This document shows, piece by piece, positions 1 to 8,405 of a DNA stretch of 64,000 bases. The stretch lies in contig NZ_PYOC01000012.1 in NCBI RefSeq assembly GCF_003026215.1, positions 89,401 through 153,400 on the forward strand. Direction: 5' to 3'. Origin of the DNA: Photobacterium indicum. GTDB lineage: Bacteria; Pseudomonadota; Gammaproteobacteria; Enterobacterales; Vibrionaceae. Position 1 is the first letter of the stretch, and each line of letters starts with the position of its first letter. The notes beneath the pieces are model-generated. The model searched no databases. It had not been told where the DNA came from and saw only the letters and a list, made by a program, of their open reading frames with translations. Made by a program: the position numbers and the translations under genes.

Positions 1-1
1 T

Positions 2-553
2 AATAAGTCTCGAGGCTGGACTTTGTTTCCGTCTTTAAAGTCACTAGCCGACGCAATGGGTCGAACGACTCGATCAGTTAGGACTTATCTCCGCGAACTT
101 GAAAAGCTCGGCTACATCAAAACCACAGCACAATATAAAAATCGAACGGGTTATGATAACGAGCGGAGTCAAGTCGCTAACCTCTACACGGTAAACGTTG
201 CAAAATTGGCATACCTTGCGAAAGTGGTCGCTAATAAGGTCGTGCAAAAATTAAGCTCGTTTTCCGGGGGGAGGGGGAAACAGGTTTCCGGGTTAAAAGC
301 TCTTTTAACAGAGAGAAAGAAAGAACAGTCATCTTTTCAGTCTGATTATAAAAGCAAGAGCAAAAGAGCAGCCGATCAGGTTGTCGAGTCTCAGCATCGG
401 TACAGAGAACAGCAAGATCTCGAATACGATATGAAATACGACGAAATGGCAGCTAACAAAGTAAGTCGACGTGAGGGTCTAAGTCTCGTCTCAGGTTTGA
501 AAGCTAAACTATTCGGCACAAACTCGGCAAACAACCAAAGGAGCAAGCGGTAA
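2..553 (+). CDS. Helix-turn-helix protein, 5' end outside window
   Basis: The reading frame is open from base 2 and stops at 551-553, so the gene begins before the window; the TTG at 23 is probably internal. The first ~45 visible residues resemble the HTH_36 / replication-initiator type winged helix found in plasmid, phage and integrative-element proteins, with the pattern FPS..LA..MGR..R.VR.YL.ELE..GYI. The remaining ~130 residues are basic and hydrophilic, rich in K, R, S and Q, with no domain I recognise. The gene runs toward the 3' end of tRNA-Ile2 40 bp away, a position typical of integrated elements, but no integrase or att repeat is visible. DNA binding is well supported; the biological role is unknown. 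Confidence 0.7.
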   Translation, partial: NKSRGWTLFPSLKSLADAMGRTTRSVRTYLRELEKLGYIKTTAQYKNRTGYDNERSQVANLYTVNVAKLAYLAKVVANKVVQKLSSFSGGRGKQVSGLKALLTERKKEQSSFQSDYKSKSKRAADQVVESQHRYREQQDLEYDMKYDEMAANKVSRREGLSLVSGLKAKLFGTNSANNQRSKR

Positions 554-592
554 AATCAGCAAGAAACCGACAATAAACCTTTGATTTGAAAG

Positions 593-668
593 TGGTGGCC
601 CCTGTCTGACTTGAACAGACGACCAAGCGATTATGAGTCGCCTGCTCTAACCACTGAGCTAAGGGGCC
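593..668 (-). tRNA. tRNA-Ile2 (anticodon CAT, lysidine-modified)
   Basis: A 76-nt cloverleaf with encoded CCA: acceptor GGCCCCT/AGGGGCC, D stem GCTC/GAGC, anticodon stem GGCGA/TCGCT with loop CTCATAA, T stem GTCTG/CAGAC. Apart from the T stem it is almost identical to E. coli ileX. A CAT anticodon in this scaffold is the minor isoleucine tRNA, whose C34 is converted to lysidine by TilS to read AUA, rather than methionine tRNA. In E. coli ileX also lies beside rpoD, so the location agrees. Confidence 0.95.
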
Positions 669-680
669 AGTGTGCGAGAG

Positions 681-709
681 ATTATAGGGGATGCTTTCGA
701 GCTTGTCTA
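681..709 (-). promoter_or_regulatory. Promoter of tRNA-Ile2
   Basis: On the minus strand a TAGACA -35 (704-709) and a perfect TATAAT -10 (681-686) are separated by 17 bp, and the -10 ends 12 bp before the tRNA 5' end. The tRNA therefore has its own strong promoter and does not depend on rpoD read-through. Confidence 0.75.
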
Positions 710-748
710 GTGAATAAAACAGATGTTCTGTTTGCTTTTTAGGCAGTT

Positions 749-784
749 AACACTTTATTTATAAAGACTTATAAATAAAGTGTT
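749..784. repeat. Perfect 16-bp AT-rich hairpin
   Basis: A 16-bp perfect inverted repeat beginning AACACTTTATTTATAA with a 4-nt AGAC loop lies between the rpoD terminator and the tRNA-Ile2 promoter. Neither side has the GC-rich stem and T-tract of a standard terminator. It could be an mRNA 3' stabiliser or a protein-binding palindrome; the function is not known. Confidence 0.6.
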
Positions 785-800
785 TCTAATTCACAGCCAT

Positions 801-830
801 AAAAAAAGCGAGCTTATTCGCTCGCTTTTT
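801..830 (-). terminator. rpoD operon terminator
   Basis: The stem AAGCGAGC/GCTCGCTT is flanked by A- and T-runs 24 bp after the rpoD stop, so it can form a factor-independent terminator in either direction. Confidence 0.85.
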
Positions 831-853
831 ATTAACGACCAATGACTAGTGGA

Positions 854-2692
854 TTACTCGTCAAGGAAGCTACGTAGCACGTCTGAACGACTTGGGTGAC
901 GAAGTTTACGTAATGCTTTGGCTTCGATTTGACGAATACGCTCACGCGTTACGTCGAACTGCTTGCCCACTTCTTCAAGAGTGTGGTCAGTGTTCATATC
1001 GATACCGAAACGCATACGAAGTACTTTCGCTTCACGTGGCGTAAGACCTGCTAGAACATCGTTAGTTGCCGCACGCAAGTTAGTTGCTGTTGCTGCATCC
1101 ATTGGAAGCTGTAGCGTGTTATCTTCAATGAAGTCGCCTAGGTGTGAATCTTCATCATCACCAATCGGTGTTTCCATTGAGATTGGCTCTTTCGCAATCT
1201 TAAGCACTTTACGGATTTTGTCTTCAGGCATTTGCATGCGCTCAGCCAACTCTTCCGGAATAGGCTCACGACCCATTTCCTGTAGCATTTGACGAGAAAT
1301 ACGATTCAATTTGTTGATCGTTTCAATCATGTGCACTGGGATACGGATAGTACGTGCTTGGTCAGCAATCGAGCGAGTGATTGCCTGACGAATCCACCAT
1401 GTTGCATAAGTCGAGAACTTATAACCACGACGGTATTCAAATTTATCAACGGCTTTCATCAGACCGATGTTACCTTCTTGGATTAGATCCAAGAACTGTA
1501 AACCACGGTTGGTGTACTTTTTCGCAATCGAAATAACCAAACGTAAGTTTGCTTCAACCATCTCTTTCTTCGCTCGGCGCGCTTTTGCTTCACCGATAGA
1601 CATACGACGGCTGATGTCTTTTATACGCTCAATTGATAAGCCTGTTTCTTTTTCAAGAATACGCAATTTAAGCGATGAACGACGAAGATCTTCTTCATAG
1701 ATTTTTAGACGCTCTGCGTATGGCTTGCCAGAGTTTAGTGCTTCATCAATCCAGTCTGGAGATGACTCATTACCAGCGAAGAATTTAATGAATGTCTTCT
1801 TTGGCATTTTGCTGTTATCAACACACATACGCATGATAAGACGCTCGTTCGTGCGTACTTTATCCATTGAATCGCGTAGTGAGCGAACAAGTTTATCAAA
1901 CTGTTTTGGAATTAAACGGAATTGCTTAAAAATTTCAGAAAGCTCACCTACAGCGACTTCAGTCGTTGCATTGTGACGACCATGCGTATTGATGGCTAAT
2001 GCCATTTTTTCGTACGAGTGGCGTAGCTCAAGGAACTTTTCACGAGCAAGTTCTGGATCAATACCAGTGTCTTCCTCTTCCTCGTCATCTTCGTCTGTTT
2101 CTAGATTTTTGTCTTCGTCTGCAAGATCTGTTTCACTTAGCTCTGAACCGATGTGAGTTGCTGTTGGTGCAGCAGTTTGCTCTTCATTCGGATCAATAAA
2201 GCCAGAGATGATGTCAGTAAGACGAAGCTCATCGGCTTCAACTTTATCAAACTGTTCAAGTAAGTAAGAGATGGCTGAAGGATATTCTGCTACTGAACAC
2301 TGAACTTGGTTGATACCATCTTCAATGCGTTTTGCGATATCAATTTCGCCTTCACGAGTCAGTAGTTCTACTGTACCCATTTCACGCATGTACATACGTA
2401 CGGGATCAGTAGTACGACCGATCTCGCTTTCTACGCTAGATAATGCCTGAGCCGCCGCTTCAATAGCGTCTTCATCTGTATTATCTTCTGTCATCATGAT
2501 TTCATCGGCATCAGGTGCGGTTTCCACAACTTTGATGCCCATGTCATTGATCATTTGGATAATGTCTTCAACCTGATCGGAGTCTACGATATCTTCCGGT
2601 AGGTGATCATTTACTTCGGCGTAGGTCAGATAGCCTTGCTCTTTGCCTTTAGCGACAAGTAACTTTAGCTGAGACTGCGGATTTTGCTCCAT
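854..2692 (-). CDS. rpoD: RNA polymerase primary sigma factor sigma-70
   Basis: At 612 residues it matches E. coli RpoD (613). In order: region 1.1 (about 1-80); region 1.2 beginning DPVRMYMREMG near 96; the non-conserved region with a very acidic stretch near 200; region 2 (about 380-455) with FSTYATWWIRQAITR, which binds and melts the -10 element; region 3; and region 4 with VTRERIRQIEAKALRKLRH (about 572-595), which contacts the -35. It directs core polymerase to housekeeping promoters. It is last in the rpsU-yqeY-dnaG-rpoD block and is followed by a strong terminator. Confidence 0.98.
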   Translation of the reverse strand: MEQNPQSQLKLLVAKGKEQGYLTYAEVNDHLPEDIVDSDQVEDIIQMINDMGIKVVETAPDADEIMMTEDNTDEDAIEAAAQALSSVESEIGRTTDPVRMYMREMGTVELLTREGEIDIAKRIEDGINQVQCSVAEYPSAISYLLEQFDKVEADELRLTDIISGFIDPNEEQTAAPTATHIGSELSETDLADEDKNLETDEDDEEEEDTGIDPELAREKFLELRHSYEKMALAINTHGRHNATTEVAVGELSEIFKQFRLIPKQFDKLVRSLRDSMDKVRTNERLIMRMCVDNSKMPKKTFIKFFAGNESSPDWIDEALNSGKPYAERLKIYEEDLRRSSLKLRILEKETGLSIERIKDISRRMSIGEAKARRAKKEMVEANLRLVISIAKKYTNRGLQFLDLIQEGNIGLMKAVDKFEYRRGYKFSTYATWWIRQAITRSIADQARTIRIPVHMIETINKLNRISRQMLQEMGREPIPEELAERMQMPEDKIRKVLKIAKEPISMETPIGDDEDSHLGDFIEDNTLQLPMDAATATNLRAATNDVLAGLTPREAKVLRMRFGIDMNTDHTLEEVGKQFDVTRERIRQIEAKALRKLRHPSRSDVLRSFLDE

Positions 2693-2784
2693 AGACGGTA
2701 TCCAACTTCGGGTCTGAGTGAGAATTTAGTATGCTGAAATGCAAACCATTAATTATAACAAATTTCTTAATTGTTGACTACATA

Positions 2785-4536
2785 CTAGCCAGGACGGTTC
2801 AGTATAAGTAACTGTAACTCCTGCTTCTCTTCGACTGATAAGCCGACAGTGTTCGATTTAGCCTGCAACTTTTCTATTTGTTGTTTGACACATTGACCAA
2901 TAATTCGGTCCATTGCGTCTAAAAATACATTTAGAGTCTGATCCTCGTCATCTGACAGAGGCAGTTCCCAAGCGGCCAAACGGGCCATCATGGCTTCTTG
3001 TTTATTACCACGCCAGTGCTCTAGTAACTGACCAGTAGTGATATTGGGGTTAGTACGACATTTATCAACTATTGATAGCAATAAATTTAACCCCGGGACA
3101 TCAATCCCTTCGAAATCCGTCATCTCAAACTCAAGACTATTGACGAAGTTCGGCTTTTGAATCAGTAAAGCGATGGCTTCACGCATAGGAGTGCGTTTAA
3201 TTTCTGGCGCTGCAATTTTTTTAGTTTCAACACCTTGTTTAGATATTAGCTGCTGAAGTTGTGCTTCGTCAGGTAAGCCTAATTTTTTACCTAGTAGTTC
3301 ACGTAAGTATAGCCGGAGTGTTCCGCCTGGTACTTTATCAATAAGGGGGACCGCCAAAATACTTAACTTGGCCATACCTTCTTTGCTGCTTGTATCAACC
3401 TGTCGCATCAAGGTGTTAAAGAGAAACTCTGTTAATGGCATCGCCCGATTCGTACGTTCTTCAAAGGCATCTTTACCTTCAGCACGTATGCATGAGTCAG
3501 GATCTTCTCCATCGGGTAAGAACATGAATTTCAATTGGCGACCATCGGTTAGGAAGGGCAAGGCTTGTTCCATTGCTCGCCAAGCAGCTTCACGGCCTGC
3601 TCGGTCACCATCATAACAACATACGACTGTACTGGTTTGACGAAATAAGGTTTGAAGGTGATCACTGGTTGTTGCTGTACCTAGTGAAGCAACGGCGTAA
3701 TCAACACCAAATTGCGCAAGTGCGACAACATCCATATACCCTTCGACAACCAATAACTTTTCTGGTTCTCGATGTGCTTGTAACACTTCATAGAGGCCGT
3801 ATAACTCACGACCTTTATGGAAAATTGGGGTTTCCGGTGAGTTGAGATATTTAGGTGTACCATCACCTAATACTCGCCCACCAAAACCAATGACACGCCC
3901 ACGGCGATCATGAATCGGAAACATCACTCGTCCACGGAAACGGTCGTAGCGTCTGCCACTGTCGTTTTCGATTAGCATTCCAGTGGTAACAAGTGCTTTT
4001 TGCGATTCAGGATCTCGGCCAAAACGGCTGCGAACCATATCCCATTGATCGGGGATATAACCTATCCCAAATTTTTGTACAACTTCACCAGATAATCCTC
4101 GATTTTTTAAATAATCGATCGCGGTTTTTCCATCAGGTGTACGTAATTGAGATTGATAAAATTGTGAAATTAGCCCCATTTGGTCATACAGGCTTCTTTT
4201 TTCTGCTGCTCGTGGACCAGAAGGCTTACCGCCGTCTTCTCGCGGAACTTCAAGACCTAGCTGTGAGGAAAGCTCTTCAATGGCTTCGACGAATTCAAGT
4301 CGATCAAATTCCATGACGAAGTCGAGAACATTACCGTGCACACCACAACCAAAACAATGATAGAACTGTTTTTCTTGGCTGACAGAAAAAGATGGAGTTT
4401 TCTCATTATGGAAAGGACAACAAGCACCGAAGTTTTTACCTTGTTTTTTTAGCTTCACCCGCGCATCAACTACATCAACGATGTCATGTCGTGTGATGAG
4501 ATCATCGATAAATGAGCGAGGAATTTTTCCTGACAT
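2785..4536 (-). CDS. dnaG: DNA primase
   Basis: Synthesises RNA primers for Okazaki fragments at the replication fork with DnaB. The start is the ATG at 4536, giving MSGKIPRSFID and 583 residues (E. coli 581). The frame stays open 25 codons further upstream, but that stretch is hydrophobic and has no counterpart in DnaG. The CHC2 zinc finger uses C40, H43, C61 and C64. The catalytic TOPRIM fold follows, with VVEGYMD and CYDGDRAG motifs, then a C-terminal helicase-binding domain of normal length. It is separated from yqeY by an attenuator-like hairpin and from rpoD by 92 bp. Confidence 0.97.
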   Translation of the reverse strand: MSGKIPRSFIDDLITRHDIVDVVDARVKLKKQGKNFGACCPFHNEKTPSFSVSQEKQFYHCFGCGVHGNVLDFVMEFDRLEFVEAIEELSSQLGLEVPREDGGKPSGPRAAEKRSLYDQMGLISQFYQSQLRTPDGKTAIDYLKNRGLSGEVVQKFGIGYIPDQWDMVRSRFGRDPESQKALVTTGMLIENDSGRRYDRFRGRVMFPIHDRRGRVIGFGGRVLGDGTPKYLNSPETPIFHKGRELYGLYEVLQAHREPEKLLVVEGYMDVVALAQFGVDYAVASLGTATTSDHLQTLFRQTSTVVCCYDGDRAGREAAWRAMEQALPFLTDGRQLKFMFLPDGEDPDSCIRAEGKDAFEERTNRAMPLTEFLFNTLMRQVDTSSKEGMAKLSILAVPLIDKVPGGTLRLYLRELLGKKLGLPDEAQLQQLISKQGVETKKIAAPEIKRTPMREAIALLIQKPNFVNSLEFEMTDFEGIDVPGLNLLLSIVDKCRTNPNITTGQLLEHWRGNKQEAMMARLAAWELPLSDDEDQTLNVFLDAMDRIIGQCVKQQIEKLQAKSNTVGLSVEEKQELQLLILNRPG

Positions 4537-4599
4537 ACAGTGAGAGATACCTGAAAGTAATTGAAGGAATAGGGTGTTTATTAGATTGAAAATGGTGAA

Positions 4600-4646
4600 G
4601 AAAAAATACAAACAAGCCGTGCGTTCCTAATGGATTGCACGGCTTG
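4600..4646 (-). terminator. Attenuator-like terminator between yqeY and dnaG
   Basis: A perfect 10-bp inverted repeat, CAAGCCGTGC (4613-4622) and GCACGGCTTG (4637-4646), lies just after the yqeY stop. On the minus strand it is followed by TTTGTATTTTTT. The E. coli operon has a known partial terminator (T1) between rpsU and dnaG that keeps primase low relative to S21; this hairpin probably plays the same role. Confidence 0.75.
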
Positions 4647-4666
4647 CTGGTAGAACTGGGTTAGTT

Positions 4667-5110
4667 TTAACCTAATTTAGCTTTCACTAATTGGCTAACT
4701 TTTCCCATGTCGGCACGACCCTGAATAAGCGGTTTCAATACACCCATGAGCTTACCCATGTCTTGCATGCTGACAGCACCAGTTGAAGCAACTGCTTCAT
4801 CCAATAAAGCGACAACTTCGTCATCACTTAATGGTTGAGGCATGAATTCATCAAGTACTGCAATTTCAGCAAGTTCAACATCAGCAAGGTCTTGTCGATT
4901 TGCAGCTTCATATTGAGCTACAGAATCACGGCGTTGCTTAACCATTTTAACTAATACTGCTAGCACGTCTTCATCAGAAAGCGTAATTCTTTCATCAACT
5001 TCACGTTGTTTAATAGCAGCAAGAACTAAACGGATGGCACCAAGGCGAGGTTTATTTCTCGCCTTCATTGCCGCTTTTTGTTCGTCTTTAAGACGTTCAA
5101 TCAGAGTCAT
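4667..5110 (-). CDS. GatB/YqeY-domain protein
   Basis: A 147-residue protein of the YqeY family, which shares its fold with the C-terminal tail domain of the GatB amidotransferase subunit and is thought to bind tRNA. Features are a basic N-terminal helix (MTLIERLKDEQKAAMKARNK), a REVDERI segment, and a C-terminal GKLMGVLKPL..GRADMG motif typical of the family. It lies between rpsU and dnaG, as in other Vibrio genomes. Its exact biochemical role is not established; the assignment rests on full-length family resemblance. Confidence 0.9.
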   Translation of the reverse strand: MTLIERLKDEQKAAMKARNKPRLGAIRLVLAAIKQREVDERITLSDEDVLAVLVKMVKQRRDSVAQYEAANRQDLADVELAEIAVLDEFMPQPLSDDEVVALLDEAVASTGAVSMQDMGKLMGVLKPLIQGRADMGKVSQLVKAKLG

Positions 5111-5136
5111 TACGCGGTCCTTTCGTTATCTGTGAA

Positions 5137-5352
5137 TTAGTACAGACGAACGCGACGCGCGTTTTCGCGAGCCAATTTCTTCAGGTGACGCTTAACTGCC
5201 GCTGCTTTAGCACGCTTACGTACAGTAGTTGGCTTTTCGAAGTGCTCGCGACGACGAACTTCAGAAAGGATACCTGCTTTTTCACAAGAGCGCTTAAAGC
5301 GACGTAGTGCTACGTCGAACGGTTCGTTTTCACGTACTTTGATTACTGGCAT
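5137..5352 (-). CDS. rpsU: 30S ribosomal protein S21
   Basis: A 71-residue, highly basic protein beginning MPVIKVRENEPFDVALRRFK, the E. coli S21 length and sequence. S21 binds the 30S platform near the anti-Shine-Dalgarno region and aids initiation. It is first in the block, 26 bp before yqeY, so the main operon promoter should lie in the 251 bp separating it from the divergent tsaD. I did not find a convincing LexA box there. Confidence 0.98.
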   Translation of the reverse strand: MPVIKVRENEPFDVALRRFKRSCEKAGILSEVRRREHFEKPTTVRKRAKAAAVKRHLKKLARENARRVRLY

Positions 5353-5603
5353 GTAATACTCACCTCAGAGTGATTCGGTTATACACTGACGATCAATATA
5401 GTCAGCTGAATTTAAAAATGGTGCGAAATTCTAATCTGATCTAGGGGTGTTTGTAAAGCATTCACCACCATGAACTGGTTAATTTCTGTCAAGGGCGGTA
5501 ACATAAGCTTCAATTACTCCCCTTAATCCCAGTTTGAAGCGTTGTTTGCTCCAAAAGACAGCGTAATTTATCAGATTGGTACCCTAATAGTATAGAGGTT
5601 GTT

Positions 5604-6635
5604 ATGCGTATATTGGGCATCGAAACGTCTTGTGATGAAACTGGCGTTGCGATTTTCGATGATGAGCAAGGTTTGCTGTCACATGAGCTTTACAGTCAGG
5701 TGAAATTGCATGCTGATTATGGTGGTGTTGTACCCGAATTAGCTTCTCGTGATCATGTTAAAAAAACCATTCCGTTAATTAAAGAAGCATTGAAAAAAGC
5801 GGGATTAACACCTGCAGACCTTGATGGTGTTGCTTATACCGCAGGTCCTGGTTTGGTTGGGGCGTTATTAGTGGGTGCAACCATTGGTCGTAGCCTTGCA
5901 TATTCGTGGGGTTTACCCGCTGTGGCTGTACACCATATGGAAGGGCATTTACTGGCTCCAATGCTAGAAGATAACGCTCCTGATTTCCCATTTGTGGCAC
6001 TGCTGGTTTCTGGCGGTCATACCATGATGGTTGAGGTGCAAGGTATTGGTGAGTATCAAATTTTAGGCGAATCTGTTGATGATGCAGCAGGTGAGGCTTT
6101 TGATAAAACAGCCAAGCTTATGGGTTTAGATTACCCTGGTGGTCCGTTGCTATCAAAGTTGGCTGAAAAGGGTACCAAAGGGCGTTTCAAGTTCCCTCGT
6201 CCTATGACAGATCGACCTGGTTTAGATTTCAGTTTCTCGGGCCTAAAAACGTTTGCAGCGAATACAATTCGAGCCAACGACGATGACGAACAAACGCGTG
6301 CTGATATTGCATTTGCTTTCCAAGAAGCGGTTGTTGATACATTGGCAATTAAGTGTAAACGCGCACTGAAACAAACGGGTTTGAAACGCTTGGTTATCGC
6401 TGGCGGGGTAAGTGCTAATTCTTACTTACGCCAAGAGTTAGGCTCGTTGATGACAAAACTGAATGGTGAGGTCTTTTATCCTCGAACAGAGTTTTGTACA
6501 GATAACGGTGCAATGATCGCGTATGCAGGAATGCAACGATTGAAAAATCAAGAATTGATGGACTTGAGTGTAAAAGCGTACCCACGCTGGCCGATCGATC
6601 AGTTGAAACCGTTAAACAAACAAATATTAAAGTGA
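5604..6635 (+). CDS. tsaD: tRNA N6-threonylcarbamoyladenosine transferase TsaD
   Basis: With TsaB and TsaE this enzyme transfers the threonylcarbamoyl group to A37 of ANN-decoding tRNAs. The 343 residues (E. coli 337) show the ASKHA-fold start MRILGIETSCDETG, the metal-binding HMEGH motif with H111 and H115, the nucleotide-binding LVSGGHTMM loop, and the C-terminal VIAGGVSAN and TDNGAMIAYAG motifs. It is transcribed away from rpsU, as in E. coli. Confidence 0.98.
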   Translation: MRILGIETSCDETGVAIFDDEQGLLSHELYSQVKLHADYGGVVPELASRDHVKKTIPLIKEALKKAGLTPADLDGVAYTAGPGLVGALLVGATIGRSLAYSWGLPAVAVHHMEGHLLAPMLEDNAPDFPFVALLVSGGHTMMVEVQGIGEYQILGESVDDAAGEAFDKTAKLMGLDYPGGPLLSKLAEKGTKGRFKFPRPMTDRPGLDFSFSGLKTFAANTIRANDDDEQTRADIAFAFQEAVVDTLAIKCKRALKQTGLKRLVIAGGVSANSYLRQELGSLMTKLNGEVFYPRTEFCTDNGAMIAYAGMQRLKNQELMDLSVKAYPRWPIDQLKPLNKQILK

Positions 6636-6686
6636 TTGTTAATTGAACACTATTTGATGTTTTAATACGCTAATTTAATAATAGAC

Positions 6687-6735
6687 AAGCCGTATAAATC
6701 ATTCTATTTAAGTTTGGTTTTACGGCTTATTTTTT
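6687..6735. terminator. Shared terminator of tsaD and plsY
   Basis: AAGCCGTA (6687-6694) pairs with TACGGCTT (6721-6728), followed on the plus strand by ATTTTTTG. The stem overlaps the last codons of the convergent plsY. The 26-nt loop is long, so confidence is moderate. Confidence 0.55.
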
Positions 6736-7315
6736 GCCAGATTTTTGTTTCTTTACCATCGAATAATCGACGAAGATTGTCATGATGGCGTAATACGATA
6801 AGGCAAGAAAGCATCGAAACTGCCATTGTATATTCAGGTTTAACGAACCATGTCAGCATTGGGGCTGCAAGTGCTGTAATCAGTGAACCTAGCGATGAAT
6901 AGCCAGTAATAAATACAGTTAGCAACCATGTGCCAATGAGCATTCCACTTAGATCCCAGCCAATCGGAGCCAGTGCACCAAGTGCTGTCGCCACACCTTT
7001 ACCACCTCTAAAATGGAAAAAGATCGGATATATATGCCCAAGGCAGGCTGCAATGCCAATAATGCCTAATAAAAAGGGATTAATATCGAGGAAGTAACTT
7101 AGCCAAACGGGCAACATACCTTTTAGAACATCGCATACCAGTACCATGCTCGCAGCACTTTTACCGCCTAAGCGTAAAACATTGGTGGCACCAGGATTAC
7201 CAGAACCTGAATCTCGGGGATCGGGCAAGCGATAAAGTCGGCTAATTAAAACCGCACTTGATATAGAGCCTAATAAGTAGGCCCCTATGATGATCAGAAG
7301 AACTAATGGCGTCAT
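6704..7315 (-). CDS. plsY: Acyl-phosphate:glycerol-3-phosphate acyltransferase
   Basis: Inner-membrane enzyme that transfers an acyl group from acyl-phosphate to glycerol 3-phosphate, the first step of phospholipid synthesis. The 203 residues form about five membrane segments and carry the three conserved cytoplasmic motifs: DSGSGNPGATNVLR near 35-50, GHIYPIFFHFRGGKGVATALG near 92-112, and a C-terminal LRHHDN. E. coli YgiH is 205 residues and lies at the equivalent place. It is divergent from folB. Confidence 0.96.
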   Translation of the reverse strand: MTPLVLLIIIGAYLLGSISSAVLISRLYRLPDPRDSGSGNPGATNVLRLGGKSAASMVLVCDVLKGMLPVWLSYFLDINPFLLGIIGIAACLGHIYPIFFHFRGGKGVATALGALAPIGWDLSGMLIGTWLLTVFITGYSSLGSLITALAAPMLTWFVKPEYTMAVSMLSCLIVLRHHDNLRRLFDGKETKIWQKISRKTKLK

Positions 7316-7549
7316 GTAAAATTCCAGCTCGGTCGCGATAATGTCACTGTTGTATCATTCCGACTTATCTGATGATAATCACCTGGTTTAATTCCAGAAA
7401 TTCATGCGTGTGGTATAATGCCGCTTCAGGTTGCCATGCAATATGATGACCTGATGAATGAATGTCATGATTTTTGACGATTACGACCTGATAATACGCG
7501 CTTTTGCTCAAATTAGGTATCCGACCTCTAACAAAATTAGCGATTGAAA

Positions 7550-7903
7550 ATGGATTTAGTATTTATCGAACATCTTGAGGTTATTGCCACAATAGGGGCG
7601 TATGACTGGGAACAAGAAATTAAGCAAAAACTCGTGATCGATTTGGAAATGGCTCACGATAATCGTCCTGCAGCAAGCAGTGATGATGTGGAACATGCTC
7701 TTGATTATGCGACAGTGAGTAATGCTGTGACGTTACATGTACAGAACAATAACTTTTTATTGGTTGAACGTGTGGCTGAAGAAGTCGCGTCATTGATCAT
7801 GGAGCAATTCTCGGTGCCTTGGTTGAAAGTACGTGTAACCAAGCCTGGTGCTGTGGTTAATGCTCGAGGTGTTGGGGTTCAGATTGAAAGAGGCTCGAAG
7901 TGA
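7550..7903 (+). CDS. folB: Dihydroneopterin aldolase
   Basis: Converts dihydroneopterin to 6-hydroxymethyldihydropterin in folate synthesis and works as an octamer of T-fold subunits. I use the ATG at 7550 (MDLVFIEHLEV, 117 residues) instead of the TTG two codons upstream, because E. coli FolB begins MDIVFIEQL. Conserved features are IGAYDWEQ near 16-23, LDYATV, and LVERVAEEVA with the catalytic Glu/Lys region. It overlaps folK by 4 bp, so the two consecutive steps are translationally coupled. Confidence 0.95.
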   Translation: MDLVFIEHLEVIATIGAYDWEQEIKQKLVIDLEMAHDNRPAASSDDVEHALDYATVSNAVTLHVQNNNFLLVERVAEEVASLIMEQFSVPWLKVRVTKPGAVVNARGVGVQIERGSK

Positions 7904-8388
7904 GCACCGTTTATATCAGCCTAGGATCTAATATTCAGCGTGAATATCATATTCACGCTGCAATTTCTGAGCTTAAAAAAATCAGTTCAGTATGTCGAGT
8001 ATCACGTTTATTTGAAGCCGAACCTGTAGGGTTTAGTGGCCCTAATTTTTTTAATTGTGTTGTTGAAATAGAAACGTCGCTTTCGTTTGATATGCTGCAA
8101 CAAACGTTGAAAGAACTGGAATTGCAATATGGACGATTGCCCAATGCGCAAAAAAATCAGAGCCGTACGTTGGATCTAGATATTTTGTTATTTGATGATG
8201 TGTGCCGAGATTTTGCACCCGTTTTACCTCGTTCTGATATTTATAAATTTGCTTTTGTATTATGGCCATTAACAGAGCTTTGTCCTGATCGTGTTATCCC
8301 TGGTGATGAGCGTACTGTTGCCCAACTATGGCAGTCATTTGAGCATTCTCAGGCATTGTGGCCTGTTGAAATAGCTGTAATTGTTTAA
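7900..8388 (+). CDS. folK: HPPK, 6-hydroxymethyl-7,8-dihydropterin pyrophosphokinase
   Basis: Transfers pyrophosphate from ATP to hydroxymethyldihydropterin, the step after FolB. The GTG start overlaps the folB stop. The 162 residues begin with YISLGSNI, contain EAEPVGFSGPNFFNCV near 40-55, and carry the signature RTLDLDILLFDD near 88-99, which binds the two magnesium ions. E. coli encodes folK elsewhere, so the folB-folK pairing is a lineage feature. Confidence 0.95.
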   Translation: MSTVYISLGSNIQREYHIHAAISELKKISSVCRVSRLFEAEPVGFSGPNFFNCVVEIETSLSFDMLQQTLKELELQYGRLPNAQKNQSRTLDLDILLFDDVCRDFAPVLPRSDIYKFAFVLWPLTELCPDRVIPGDERTVAQLWQSFEHSQALWPVEIAVIV

Positions 8389-8405
8389 AAAGGATATTGA
8401 ATTCC

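Noticed and set aside
4537..4611. Longer dnaG reading frame with a hydrophobic N-terminus
   Set aside because: DnaG is cytoplasmic, and its conserved start aligns with the ATG at 4536; the extension is spacer translated by chance.
5353..5603. LexA box upstream of rpsU
   Set aside because: A CTG and a CAG are present but 14 bp apart, not 10, so this does not match the SOS operator.
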